A stretch of DNA of 64,000 nucleotides from the NCBI GenBank assembly GCA_021399435.1, contig JAJTUP010000061.1:124001-188000 (forward strand). Direction: 5' to 3'. Made by a program: the position numbers and the translations under genes. Below, one piece after another: positions 1 to 11,088 of the stretch. The stretch is from Diaporthe sp. PMI_573. Taxonomy: Eukaryota; Ascomycota; Sordariomycetes; Diaporthales; Diaporthaceae. Below the pieces are notes generated by a model. That model saw nothing but the letters and a program-made list of their open reading frames with translations. It ran no database searches and had not been told where the DNA came from. Each line of letters starts with the position of its first letter. Positions within the stretch are counted from its first letter, which is position 1.

Positions 1-1980
1 AATGTTTCGGGGCCTCGGCTTATATATACTGCTTCCACTGTCTCGATATTGAGAGAGAGAGACTTCATATAAGTTGGCTACAGTAAAGTACATAATGTAT
101 CTTATGCAAGACAGTAAACACAACTATTTTCGTACATACCGTTCTCATATACACCCGCCTAAAAAACAAAAAAAGCATCGAGAAAGTAAATGTGCGTATA
201 ATCGAAAGGACCAAGAACTCGCTCAGAACCTGCTTCACCAGCAGCGCTAGCCAGTGTTGCTGATAATATAAACAATGCAGTATTGGCAATATGGACCCTC
301 ACACAATATTATTGTATTGTCAAGGGGCTCATACTGTATTACCCCATATAACAAGAAGCTATATCGTATTTATTACCTAAAAGCTAATATATTAGCAATA
401 TGACAACACATCTAATATATCCCACGTGATCCTGTCAAATCTCATCATCTCGAAAATCTCGTATTCCGGACCATGATTTCAGGCATTCCAATGCTTCGAC
501 TACGTCACACCCGAGTCGATTCGACGATCTGTAACTATGATCTTTGTACCAGAGAAGGGCCGTTCCGGGTTAGCAGACATTGCAGGAATTAACAGTGTAT
601 CCATGGCCATCTTGCTCAGGCTCCGATAGCTTTTCTGCTGCGTCCCCCCTAGCCATCACACAAGGACTTGTAAAGCCAAAAGTCCGCTCGGAACTGCAGT
701 ATCGCTCGTATTTGTCTATGGCAAGTGACGCCTGCAGGTGCTTGTTCCTCGAATTTAAGAACTCATTCGTGGTCGTCGAAGGACCTCGCAAAGAGGGAGC
801 GCCGATTCTACAGGTTTGTACTCGTTCCATAACACCTCCATCAACTTGATGGCTCGACGCACTGCCTTTCCCAGTTCTCCGCATCGCACTACAGTTTGTG
901 TATGGCCAACATGGCAATAGTGCAACCGTCGGGTCAAAACAATTTCTCTGAGCATTGCGTTTCAATCGTCTCGGACCAGTATTAAGGAATAACGATCGAA
1001 AAGGAAGCCGCTTAACCTGCTAAACACTACACTTTTACTCTCACGGGCTTGCTTATTTTCTCCTATATGGCATATCTGTATGCTGAGGAGCCTCCAAGTC
1101 ATTTTCCGGCGGACAGCGCGACCACAGGACTAGTTTGAAGGCCGTTCTAGGGGTATTTCATCGCGTGGTTCGTCCCTGCGGAGTGACCCCGCACTGATGA
1201 ACAGTGGATGCAATCCGCGCACAGAACTGGATTAACCTTCTTCGTATTCTGAGAATCAAAATTCTTGTGGACGGCGCTCCATCCTTGGGGCTGGCAGGGT
1301 CCCCAACGGATAGCGAAGATGACACAGACCACACGCCTGTCTACCGGACCGGATCCCCCTACTTACGGCCTTCACCGCCTCAACCACCAAATTACGAGGG
1401 TCCAACCCAGAAAGAACGCCCCGAGCCTCACAACGCTGTTCAGATTGAGGCGCAGGGATTACTATGATGCGAGAGCATCAATCGACGTTCGTTGGTATCA
1501 AGCACTCCGTACTACTGTCCTGCAATTGTTCGGACTCTCCTATATACGTATTAATCATAACCTCCCACAAAGCTATTGAAGCCCCCCTGGAACAGGCCTC
1601 AAATCGGATTACAGCTATATATTAATATGGTCAGTTAACTGACTAAATAAGAAAAAAGTACGAATTAAGAGTTCGTAAAAGGCAAGTGGTGGGAGGTAAT
1701 AAAACGGGAATTTAGTAATTATGTTATATATATCTATAAAAAAGTAAAGCGGTCGTAAGGTCTCAACCACCATCGTTGCATGCAAATTCTGCGGACCGAG
1801 TTTGAGCCCTCTCGTAAAGCATGGCAGACAACTCCTTCGTCGATTAGAGGAACTTAAATGCATCAAGTAAGTAATGTGCACTATCGACAAAAGAAATATA
1901 AGCCCGTAACATGGAAACGTCTTTCGCCTAGGCGGCCGCATATGAAAGTATCTGCGCCATTCCCAAATAGCATTCAGGCA
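1..1980. other. No supportable gene
   Basis: I find no recognisable protein family or consistent exon structure here. The first 450 bases are AT-rich with a short GA run at about 50-61. From 570 to 965 both strands are open for 60-130 codons, but no frame has a convincing ATG start, domain or splice pattern. Other short open frames look like chance. This is probably intergenic or strongly decayed DNA. Confidence 0.5.
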
Positions 1981-2110
1981 ATGCTAGTTTCGTCTAGAGC
2001 AGAAGAAACGAGTGGTCGAGGTCCCGTCCAGGCTCGTATTCACTCGCCTTTCCTCCCGGTCGTGGCCGCCGCCGCCGCCTGTCTCTTCTTCTCGAGATCT
2101 CTCTTCTCGG

Positions 2111-2600
2111 CTAGCGTCTTCTCCATCCACACTCCTGAGCGCCCTCGACGCCCTTCTTCGGGTCGCTGAATATGGTAACGCAATAGTTCTCAAGGTCAGC
2201 GCCGCTGAGCTTTTCGCCTTCGAGACGCTGCCCAAACAGCCTGGCCAGCCGCGTCGCCTCCTCTTGGCTGTGCTGGTTTTCGAGCTCTTCTGAGTTCTTC
2301 TCCTTCTTCTCCTCCTCTTCGTCCTTCTGCTGTACGTTGTCCTCGTTCCCGCCTTCGGTATCGCCGCTAGCTGAGCCATGCAGGGGGGCAAAGAAGCGAA
2401 GGAACATCTTCTCCCATGGCGTCAGTGGCCAGGCCGCATTTGACCTTAACGTCGACGCGTCCAGGTCGGAGAAGAGCCTTACCAAAATTCTCCTCGCGAT
2501 TGGTCGTATGATTACGATGCGGTCCTAGGCGGCGCCAACGCCGTCCAGAGCCAGCAGGGTCTCGAGCAAGTTGTTTCGACCGGAAGATCCAACCGATTGG
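2111..2600 (-). pseudogene. AAA+ ATPase (BCS1-like) remnant
   Basis: The minus strand reads NLLETLLALDGVGA, then a stop codon, then DRIVII. This resembles the GLLNxLDGVxxxxGRVLIMTTN stretch of fungal BCS1-type AAA+ ATPases. Downstream the frame stays open to about 2111. It passes through an acidic Glu/Lys-rich insert and then RLARLFGQRLEGEKLSGADLE, reminiscent of the BCS1 C-terminal helix segment that ends in a DPxxAV motif (here DPKKGV). BCS1 proteins act in the mitochondrial inner membrane, but fungi carry many divergent paralogues. The Walker A region is not visible and the TAG in the LDGV region breaks the frame. The assignment rests on two short weak matches. It could be another AAA family or coincidence. 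Confidence 0.35.
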
Positions 2601-4020
2601 TTTTCTGCGACGAGTGGAGCCGGGGGCGGGTCTTCCAGTTTGTCGGACCGGCGATGTCAGCCGCGATGGAAATCATCTGGCGGTTCTCCACGTTTGCGGT
2701 GTTGAAGGTCCTCCAACGACAGGATCCCGGGCTTCTCCATGGCGTTGACCAGATCGTTCAGGTCCGCGGCGGTGCCATAAAGGTCCTCGTGATGACTTGG
2801 AAAGAGTTTTTCCAGTCTACGAACAGTATCCACATCAACAGCGTTATTTGGGCCAAACTATTGCCCCCAAAAGTGTTGTACTCGGTAGATATACGCATGT
2901 CCTCCTTTCTGGGCTCAGGATTGGTTAGAAATTCTTCTTTTTTGATATTGGTGTTGAAATTGAAGGACTGGCTTGCGAGGATGCCTTTGCCCATGAGCTT
3001 TGATGGGCATTCAAAAGATTCAGCACTACTGATTCTTGCTGTGATTCTTTGTGATTCCATTGTTTTTGACTATTCTGGATTATCTCTGCATCAGGTGTGC
3101 AACGATTCAGCTTTTGTGCCATCTTTCAGTCGAAATTGTAAAATGAAAAGGGTTTTTAAGGTTGAAGTCCAGAGAAAAATTGTAGCGTTGCAATTGCCTT
3201 TATATACCCAAATATGAAGCCTATCTCAGGATTCGGGAATTTTAAGTAGGATTTGTTGAGTATCTGCTTTCTCACTTTACGAATAAGGATTCCTAATTTA
3301 GGAAACGGAGCAGTGGCCAGCCGGCCGTGATCGCTGTGTTTTGAGTGCAACTGACTTACGTTGAAGTGTTTCTAGGGGCTAAACAAAGACAATATAGGCC
3401 AAAACCTAAGCAAAGATGTCGTCGACACATTGCCTTTTGGGCCAACTGTAACAACCGATATCGAAATCCTAGGCTTTGACAGCACGACTAGGATATATTA
3501 TTCACGCTCCTCCATTGATACCTCACTTTCTGAGCATCGTTTTCTTAGCGTTTATATGATCACCTTATACCGACTCTACAGACAGAAGGATGCAGGGCGG
3601 GTGTTGAAAACAATGAAATAGGTGAAGGAGAGGGAATATTCTGTCGAACAGGACGGAAAACGTGGCAGGCTCTTGGTTGAGCGGACTCCAATATCCTGGT
3701 TATAGGGACTTGTGGGACATGAAGCTTGAGAAGGATGAAAATCGCGAATTGGAAGATTATTTAATGAAGAAGAATTACGGTAAGCTTGTTAGAGTTTAAC
3801 AAGGAGATAGTCGCTGGTAGGCCCCAGTCACCGAGTTGCCATGCCTCACTTAGGCTTCCTCAATCTCGTCTATCATCACCAAACCGTCTGCTCTTGAGAC
3901 CCCGTCCATTGTGTTTTGGTGCAAATCTTTCCCTATGTGCAAAGTCTTGTTTTTCCTCATCCCAGACCTGGCACTTAAGTCTAACACTCTTCTTACTTCG
4001 ATTGATAGATTGGAGTTCTC
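2601..4020. other. No supportable gene; short dispersed repeat at 3285-3320
   Basis: Short overlapping ORFs are present on both strands, but none shows a family signature. Bases 3285-3320 (AAGGATTCCTAATTTAGG followed by AAACGGAGCAGTGGC) recur with about three changes near 37056-37092, so at least part of the stretch is dispersed repeat. The rest looks like decayed sequence upstream of the PAQR remnant. Confidence 0.4.
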
Positions 4021-4029
4021 GGGACGTTT

Positions 4030-4428
4030 ACCGTCTTCATAACACTGCATCCCAAATTCCAGGGCACGAAGTATCGCCTATTCCAAGTATTGACGTTTGT
4101 GGGGACTGGATTGTCCGGCTTTGCTCCCTTAATCCATGGACTTAATGTATTCGGCATGTCGTAGATGATGAGAAAAGCTTTTCCCTATACTGTGACAAAA
4201 GCAGGCTGCCTTCTATCTAGGGCTTCGTTTTATGCAGTAAGTCACGCAATCTTGCACGCAAGAGGGAAATTGACCCTCACACATGTGGTTCTTGAGACTA
4301 GGTTTCCCGAAAGTCTATATCGCGGCAAATTCAACATGTGGGGCTCTCATTCGATCTTTCACATCCTGGTGGTATGCGCCGCTGTGATCCGGGGTGGCTG
4401 CCAGGGCGGTCTAAGTACTGCCGTGTAA
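4030..4428 (+). pseudogene. PAQR / hemolysin-III family receptor, C-terminal pseudogene
   Basis: Frame 1 reads ITLHPKFQGTKYRLF, then VGTGLSGFAPLIHGLNVFG, then a TAG (4162-4164) followed by MMRKAFPY. After a likely intron (4237-4296, GTAAGT donor) it continues TRFPESLYRGKFNMWGSHS and IFHILVV. This matches the C-terminal three membrane segments of fungal PAQR proteins (AdipoR/Izh/hemolysin-III), including the GxSHxxFH zinc-ligand motif near the last helix. PAQR proteins are seven-helix membrane proteins linked to lipid and zinc homeostasis. The in-frame TAG lies where homologues have Gln, so CAG to TAG is the simplest history. The N-terminal helices are not found. The intron length is a multiple of three with no stop, so the frame also reads through it. 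A second PAQR scrap lies at 44458-44500. Confidence 0.7.
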
Positions 4429-4632
4429 ATTAGTTATTGGTCTTCCGATTTCTAAGATTAATGCTTCTCTTTCAGCGATTTGAGTACTAGGTTTAAGAAA
4501 CGGGGACTTTTGCAGCTATTTAAGATTCAACTTTCGCATTCCTAAATCAAGCCAAAGGTTTCGAGATTGGATATAAATGTGGTTCAGCAGACGTGCTCAG
4601 GCCGCTCGCTGTCGTATCAACAATTGTAATAA

Positions 4633-6540
4633 AACATAGATCAAGAAGCAGGTCGGAGCTCCGCTGACAAGAGAGTGGTCAAGGCTGGTGACGAAGACCC
4701 CTGGTTACTTGCACCTGGAAGGACACGCGCACAAAGGCGAGAGGCTCAGCTTCGATCGCAATCGACGGCGAAGTCCGAAGACTTTCTAACAGACAAGTAC
4801 CGCGAAGAACTTACAGTCCGTGATATCAGAAGGATTCTCAAGAAAGAAAAAATCGCGTTCGACTCACGGGCCAAAAAGAAGGATTTACTTGATGTCTTAG
4901 AACAGCACAAGCCAAAGGAGGGTTTAAAAGAGACCCTACGACAACCTTCCGAGCATTCCCCTCAAGGAAATACTCATGCATCGAATCATCCGCACGATTA
5001 CGTAACAAAGAGTGAAGATCAGGTGCAAAACCTTTCGTCTCAGACGCAATCGACACCGCAAGCAGAACGTACTGTCGGAGAACAAGTACCCTGGAAGCAT
5101 CAAATTCAGACGGGTATTACACAGAGAGAATCAGCACCCGACCCACGCAAGCAAGGTTTGAAACGGAGTGCAGAAAATGAAATTGTAGAAAGTGTACCAG
5201 GACAAGAGACCAGACATGACGTAAAAAAAAGAAGGATTGAACACGGCCAGCCAGATAGATTGCATTCGTTACAGGGTGAAAATGACCCAATCGACGACCT
5301 CAAACGTTCTTTGAAACGGAAGAAAACAAAAGCGAGCGAAGATAATACACCTGGGGACAAAGCCGAGCACCGGAACAAAAGAAGAAAGATTGGCCGCGAC
5401 GGTCTGGATAATGCACCGTTAGATGACAAGCGTCAATCTGACCAGCTCCACCCGCCTGGACTACATTCGAAACGCAGGGCATCGTGTGAACTCGAAGAAG
5501 ATGCGCCTGGCAGCAGAATAGGACATAACGCAAAGAAAAGAAAGATCGGCTACGACAATCCAGGTGATGTATTAATGGAAGGTAAGGCCACAGGTGTACA
5601 GCGGAGAAAGTCTCGAGGCGACTCAACCGTACAGCACCATGAAAGTGAGACCGAGTCAGACGATAGATCAGTGGACACAATATTGCAAAGAGAACGAGAT
5701 CGTTGGGAATATGCCCGAGATGGAGACGGTGATGTAGCTATGAGTGGTGCAAGTCCACCGGCAGAGCAGGTCGGACAGGGAGATCTGGAACAAGAAGGCA
5801 TAATCCACGAGAATACCACAAACTCAAGTGGATTAGAAAGAGACCATAACGAAGGGGTATTCGGCAAAGCAAATATTAATAACATGGAATCTCAAGATGT
5901 TGAAAAGACAGCACATGACAAAAGAAGCAGCCAGCACAGATATCCCAGCCAGAATACTAACGACAAGAGCAATGACCCAAATACGACCAATAAAGGTAAA
6001 GACGACGCATATGATGAGAGTGTGAGGGTTGATGTAAAGAGTTTTTACGAGTGGAAAAACGGCTTCTTTCGGATTAGAATTCAAGATCCGGAGTCAATTC
6101 AGGATGCGGAAGCACGGGTCGAGGGGAAGATGCGGGTAAAAGGACACACAATGATCTCATTGGACCCGATCCCCCCGATAAATGGCCGCCCAAGGAGATA
6201 TTATGCGGTCAAAAATAGCTTCATACCCATGGATCCCCAGGATATACCTACCTTACAGATGGGTACGCGAGCTGACCTGAAGGAACTCAAGAAGGGCGCA
6301 GTCCCAGAAGGGGCGTGCTATATGATTTTACCATCACACACTTTTAAATGGGCGGGTTTTCGAGACAGCTTCCACCAAAGAACAGATCCGACCAAGCCAA
6401 CGTGGTTTCCTGTCACTGAGTGTCTTCCTCGCTTCCAGGCAAACACTCACGCACTATTGCAGAAAACTTGGAAGCTAGCAGGCCAGACAGAGCCCGGAGC
6501 CATGCGACTAGGCAAGACCAACAATACAAAACCGCGCTAA
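4633..6540 (+). CDS. Long disordered protein with N-terminal HeH/SAP-like motif and conserved-looking C-terminal domain
   Basis: One open frame of about 630 codons ends at TAA 6538-6540. It opens just after a stop at 4630-4632 and has no ATG for about 300 codons, so the true start must lie in an upstream exon that I could not resolve; AG at 4638-4639 is a possible acceptor. Near the start, LTVRDIRRILKKEKIAF followed by DSRAKKKDLLDVLEQH resembles a HeH/SAP DNA- or chromatin-binding helix pair. Residues ~60-440 are low-complexity, polar and rich in KKRKIG-like basic patches that could be nuclear localisation signals. The last ~160 residues (from DVKSFYEWKNGFFRIRIQD) look folded, with many aromatic residues and PSHTFKWAGFRDSFHQR. 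I do not recognise this domain. A segment of the middle (about 5510-5746) is copied at 15845-16095. A nuclear, DNA-associated role is inference. Confidence 0.65.
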   Translation, partial: NIDQEAGRSSADKRVVKAGDEDPWLLAPGRTRAQRREAQLRSQSTAKSEDFLTDKYREELTVRDIRRILKKEKIAFDSRAKKKDLLDVLEQHKPKEGLKETLRQPSEHSPQGNTHASNHPHDYVTKSEDQVQNLSSQTQSTPQAERTVGEQVPWKHQIQTGITQRESAPDPRKQGLKRSAENEIVESVPGQETRHDVKKRRIEHGQPDRLHSLQGENDPIDDLKRSLKRKKTKASEDNTPGDKAEHRNKRRKIGRDGLDNAPLDDKRQSDQLHPPGLHSKRRASCELEEDAPGSRIGHNAKKRKIGYDNPGDVLMEGKATGVQRRKSRGDSTVQHHESETESDDRSVDTILQRERDRWEYARDGDGDVAMSGASPPAEQVGQGDLEQEGIIHENTTNSSGLERDHNEGVFGKANINNMESQDVEKTAHDKRSSQHRYPSQNTNDKSNDPNTTNKGKDDAYDESVRVDVKSFYEWKNGFFRIRIQDPESIQDAEARVEGKMRVKGHTMISLDPIPPINGRPRRYYAVKNSFIPMDPQDIPTLQMGTRADLKELKKGAVPEGACYMILPSHTFKWAGFRDSFHQRTDPTKPTWFPVTECLPRFQANTHALLQKTWKLAGQTEPGAMRLGKTNNTKPR

Positions 6541-7176
6541 CAAACATGATGCTGTATTGGTCAATCTGCTGCTTATAGACAATTGACTCAGAGGCCATCG
6601 ACGAGGCTACAAGTAGTCCCTCTTGGGTATCATCACTAAATAAGTGATTATAGTGTGTATTTGTACATTTGAGTGTACAAATACCTCGAAGTTGGCGCTC
6701 CTCTGACGGTTGTAGGCAAACGTAGTGAAGTGCTTCTCAATGGATTCAAGGTTGAAAATCTCCGCTGACTCCTATCAATATCATTCGACCTCGGTATCCT
6801 CCAGAGTCTCTACCTCGGAGTAAAAACATAACAAGGATGTCGTCGGGCTTGTTAATAAATTATTGTATAGTTGAAGAACTTGTGTCATCAACTTTGCGAG
6901 ATAAACGGCGATGGAATAACAATAATGAGATATGGAACTACACTACGCCAGTCATATTACTCATATGTGCTTCACGTCTCACGTTTAATCTCCACCAGCC
7001 GCCATTCCCTCCGCCTTCTTTCCATCTTTCAGCCTTCGGCTTCTACCCCCTTACCCCCCCCCATGTCGCGCGCGCTTTAAAGTCCTCTTCGGCTCGGTGT
7101 CTTGCACGTCCTTGCCACGCGAGCGTTTCGGTCCCGTGGATGACTGGGCCTTGTCAGAAGCTTGGCTGATCCCACC
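6541..7176. other. Convergent intergenic region
   Basis: This is the 3' flank of the HeH/SAP-like gene and of the oppositely oriented 2OG-oxygenase-like gene. It contains a perfect 10 bp inverted repeat (6657-6684) and AT-rich then pyrimidine-rich DNA with a short CG-alternating run near 7066. No coding feature is supported. Confidence 0.45.
6657..6684. repeat. Perfect 10 bp inverted repeat (hairpin)
   Basis: GTATTTGTAC at 6657-6666 is followed by an 8-base loop and its exact reverse complement GTACAAATAC at 6675-6684. It lies about 120 bp after the stop codon of the HeH/SAP-like gene. It could form an RNA hairpin in the 3' UTR or be a transposon-derived palindrome. Confidence 0.6.
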
Positions 7177-8779
7177 TTATTCGGCGATGCTCCTGTCGAT
7201 TCTAATTGCTTCCTTCAGCTCCTTTGGCATATCTTGCAGCTCCTGTTGTGCCCTTTTGCGCTTGGACTCCCATTTTTCGTAACCTCCTTCCCACCCTCTC
7301 AACGTCTTTGTAAAACGGACTTCACCCTCGCAGTTCCCTTTCTCAATCTTGAGATTACCAAAGTAATATTTAAGATGTCTTTGGTCATCTTCGCTCATGG
7401 CTATCGTTTTCTCCTTCGCTTTAGGGTCCTTAACGAAGGCGTTCAGCTCTGGACACCTCTTACACCCAGACCAGCACTCGTGCACTTCAGTCGGGCGAGC
7501 CCAGTCTTCTGGTTCTGGCTTGGGCGGCTCCTTGCCCACAGTCCGAGTAATGTAGACTTCCACGAGCGATTGAACGCAAGTCCGAATCTCCGGAGAACCT
7601 GTGTTCAGCGATGGAAACAATTCTTTCATTAGCGGCAATAAAATTTCCGACACTTTGTACTCCTTGGCATTGGAAGCCTGGTTCAAAAGCTGCCGCAACA
7701 GGTCAAAAGCTAAGTCCTCGCTATGCGCCAATGCGTAATTGTAGAAATCTCGGATGAGTGTGTCAATATACCTGTATTGCAAACCCCACAAGTAGTCATA
7801 GTGGAGTTCAAGGTCAAACGTTGAGATTGCGGCTTCCAAAATTATATTGAGTACGCGGCGGAGGAAATCTGGCCGAACACTATCCGGCTTCGATAGTATA
7901 AGAAGGAGCTGGGCAGTCAGTACATTTACAAACTTCTTGTCTTCTTTGAACCTGTCGACAAGACCCGTAACTGCCTTGTCTACTTTCTTTCTATATGAGC
8001 GGTCATTAGATAGAAATCCGATCTATCGCTGGAACTCGGATTTGGGTTGCAAAAAATGCCAAAACACGAACTCAGGGGTATCGGGGTCTCTTACTGCTGC
8101 GCTGATGTGTATTGGACGTCGAGGTCCGAAATGATTTCTTTGATTGTAACAGCGTCATCTGCTCCCGTACAATTCTTGCACCCATTAAGCGTCTTAATCA
8201 GTCTATCGCTATACCACTGCTTCCAGTACTTCGTCTTTGCTGGGTCTCCTCGGCCAATGTTGTATGAACAGAACCCGTTGTAGAATTGGATTAAATATTG
8301 GTAGACAAGACGCAAATTGTCACATTTGATCATGCATGCATATATGCTTGAGAGGGCGTGCTTGTTAGCGGTACTATCTAATAAGCAGTTGAGTGGAATC
8401 GGGGTGAGCTTTACTCGTTTGCGTTAATTGGGCCATTTTGGAGATCAATCAGTCTACCGAGTGCGGACCAGGATCCCTTGTCCCAGGCTATGTGAGTGTT
8501 CTTCAGTGCTTCCTTAAAGAGAGACCAATCCCCGAGAGACGCAGTGATTACTGCAACGTAACCAAGGTATACGTCGTTCGCCTTTCTGGCGGCGATCCCC
8601 TCATCCAAGATTACGCGGCAGAGACGAACAAGCATCTTTTGCAGCGTCGCCCTGGTGTTGTCGTTGATACTCCTCAGTAAATGCGTCATGACCTCCATGA
8701 CCTTGTTTGTATTTTGAGTAGAGTCCCTGGTGTTACAGAGGGGGGCGTCAATGGAGCCTGCCCGGACAATAACAAGCAC
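7177..8779 (-). pseudogene. C-terminal half of a fungal 2OG-Fe(II) oxygenase-type protein, 5'-truncated
   Basis: Three exons fit together in frame: 8779-8415, 8373-8095 and 7990-7177. The introns are 8374-8414 (GTAAAG donor, only 41 nt) and 7991-8094 (GTAAGA donor). They give about 485 residues. Near the C-terminus, CWSGCKRCPELNAFVKDP followed by RHLKYYF and later RFTKTLRGWE resembles the Cys-rich tail of large fungal proteins annotated as 2OG-Fe(II) oxygenase superfamily. In those the dioxygenase domain is N-terminal. That catalytic half is missing: exon 8779 follows an acceptor (TGTTAG), but 50 bp beyond it a P450 fragment starts on the opposite strand. The remaining exons carry no internal stop, so it may be a recent truncation or expressed as a fragment. 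The family call rests on the tail motif and general helical pattern. No dioxygenase HxD/H motif is present in the window. Confidence 0.55.
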
Positions 8780-8827
8780 CTAACATCAAATAAGCATGAT
8801 TAGAATCGTCATACATGTAATGTCACG

Positions 8828-10488
8828 TTGTATCGACTTCAGAGAGTTTGGTTAGCTTTCAGGATTCTCGTCGCCCTGTACAATATCTCCCCCCTACACC
8901 CCCTTAGCCATTTCCCAGGTCCTAAGCTCGCCCACATGACCCTGTGCTACGAGGCGTGGTTCGACCTTGTCAAGGGAGGACAGTATACTGGGGAGATCCG
9001 GAAGATGCACGAACAATATGGTCAGTTTCACAGATCCTCATTTTCCGCCAACGACGTAACTAAATCCATGGTACTCAATCAGGCCCTATCGTTCGTATCA
9101 GCCCCTCCGAGCTACACTGCAACGATCCCTCATTTATCGACGAGATATATGCAGTAGGCGGGCGCGAACGAAACAAGAGCCCCCATTTCTGCCAGTCCCT
9201 CGTTGCTCCGATAGACCGCGCCGGCTTTGAAACAGTGGACCACAATCTATACCGTGCACGACGATCGCCAATGGCCCGACAATTCTCCAGACAACATTTG
9301 TTACGGTTTAAGCCGGAGATTGTCAAACAGCTGCAATACTTTTGCGACAAGCTGATAACATACAAAGGCCAAAAACCATTTGATATTACTATGGCCTATT
9401 CTTGTTTTACTACCAATGTCATCTCCGCTTTTTCATTCGGCGAACCTCTCGGCCTGCTGACACAACAGGGCTGGGAGCCAAACTGGCGTCAGCCTACATA
9501 CTCATTCCTCAAAACAACTTTTTTGTTTCGCTATATACCAATTCTTAAAAGATTGGTTGCCGTAGGCAATTTCTTCGTGCGTCGTGGATGGATGGGTCCT
9601 GATGTGAAGATGGTGCTGGATACAGTCCATACCCGCATCCCCAAAATGATTTCCAAGACCCTGGAGGCGGGTATAGCCAAGGAACGGAAGAACCTCTTCC
9701 AGGACATCCTGGAAAGCAAATCGATTCCGGAGAGTGACAAGCTGCTATCGCGCTATCTGCAGAAGGCATGGTGCTCCTCAATGCGGGTACGGAAACGACG
9801 GCTTGGTCACTGTCTATCATTACGTTTCACGTACTCTCACAGCCCGCGATCCTCACCCAGCTGACGGCGGAACTGATGCAAGCTTTTCCAGAAAAGCAAA
9901 TTGGTTCATGGATCCAGTTGGAGAAGCTTCCCTACTTAGGGGCTGTAATCTTAAAAGGTCTGCGGCTGTCATATGGCGTATCCGGACGCACACCAAGGAT
10001 CGCCAACCAGGAGGACCTGGTGTATTGTGGAAACATCAACGGCATGGGTCAGGTAAAGTATGTTATACCAAGAGGCTGGCCAGTCGGAATGTCTTCTGCT
10101 GTTATGCACCATAACCACGACATCTTTCCAAAATCAGAGGCCTTCCTACCCGAGCGATGGCTCGACCAGGATGCGAACAGAAATAAAGCATTAGAGCGGT
10201 GCCTGCTCTCTTTCTCACGGGGTAGTCGGCAATGCCTGGGCATCCAGTGAGTTCGACTGACCTATCCACATGTCTCTTTCCGATGTTGTTCACAAGGGCA
10301 CGATGTTGACCGTTTATGGAAGTCTTGCATACTGCGAGTTATATCTCGCAGTAGCGCTCTTGACTCTTAGTGTTTTTCCGCGAATGACCCTGGTTGACAC
10401 AACCGAGGATGATATTAGATATGATCACGATCTTTTGGTCCCAATGACAAAGAAGGGAAGTCAAGGTGTGAGGGTTATTGTTTTGTAG
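8828..10488 (+). pseudogene. Cytochrome P450 pseudogene
   Basis: Three exons are recognisable: 8828-9020, 9083-10246 and 10323-10488, with GTCAGT and GTGAGT donors. The product begins in the hinge (PLHPLSHFPGPKLA) with no ATG and no complete membrane anchor. It continues through GPIVRISPSELHCNDPSFID, the I-helix NAGTETTAW and the haem loop FSRGSRQCLG, whose Cys is the thiolate ligand, to a normal C-terminus. Two defects are visible. A one-base loss near 9755 shifts the frame between DKLLSR and the segment SAEGMVLLNAGTE. The K-helix ExxR motif reads KGLR, with AAA in place of the expected GAA codon. It resembles fungal class E secondary-metabolism P450s of the benzoate-hydroxylase/CYP58-like type. 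An active enzyme is unlikely. Confidence 0.85.
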
Positions 10489-11088
10489 CCTATTCAGCTA
10501 CTGACAGGCTCTATCCCCAGGTAGGCACATGCACTCTTGACACGACGGACAGTCTCCGGAGACTTGTGAGACCGGAGCTGGATAACTAGGGCTGCTGTAC
10601 TGTACTCCATATATCAGGCGTCGCGTCTCTTGATGCCGGCGCTCCAGTCCACTGAATTGGCTGCTGCCTAATGTTGTTGCTCATGCCTGCAATTTGTGAC
10701 ACTATTTAGCAAAGCAGCTCAGGAATTTGGTGAAAGGACACGATGTTAGCTCCTCCTGTCACCTCTCTCAGAGCCTTATGTCTGTGACACCCTAAGAGAA
10801 TATGCCGAAATTCAAAGCCGTGCACTTGGACAGAAGTCAGTTGGCAAGCGCGGTGAAGTCCCCTGGGGCGAGGTCGCGGTAGGAGTAAGTCTTCCCGCGC
10901 ATGAACCTGGGTGATTCGTGGATTATACCTGTTTAGTGAGACCCTTGCAAGGTCCGAGTCTTGAACAGAGAATGCAGCAACCCCAAACCAGTCTCATGGT
11001 TTTCAATAGCCCTCATAATCTTTCGGAATAGCGCCAAAAAAAGCTCCACTTTCTCCGCAATACAAGAACTTTCACATTTGACTTCACT
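10489..11088. other. No supportable gene
   Basis: This is spacer between the P450 and the next ORF. Short peptides on the minus strand (such as YRDLAPGDFTALA around 10840-10885) look protein-like but are broken by stops within about 20 codons and I cannot assign them. No repeat or RNA structure stood out. Confidence 0.4.

Noticed and set aside
3850..4050. Minus-strand peptide (ALEFGMQCYE) that also seems to recur near 44490
   Set aside because: Both are antisense to the PAQR segment TLHPKFQ; the plus-strand homology explains the repeat.
7162..7632. 156-codon plus-strand frame
   Set aside because: It is antisense to the 2OG-oxygenase-type tail, which has a consistent multi-exon structure and Cys-rich motif.
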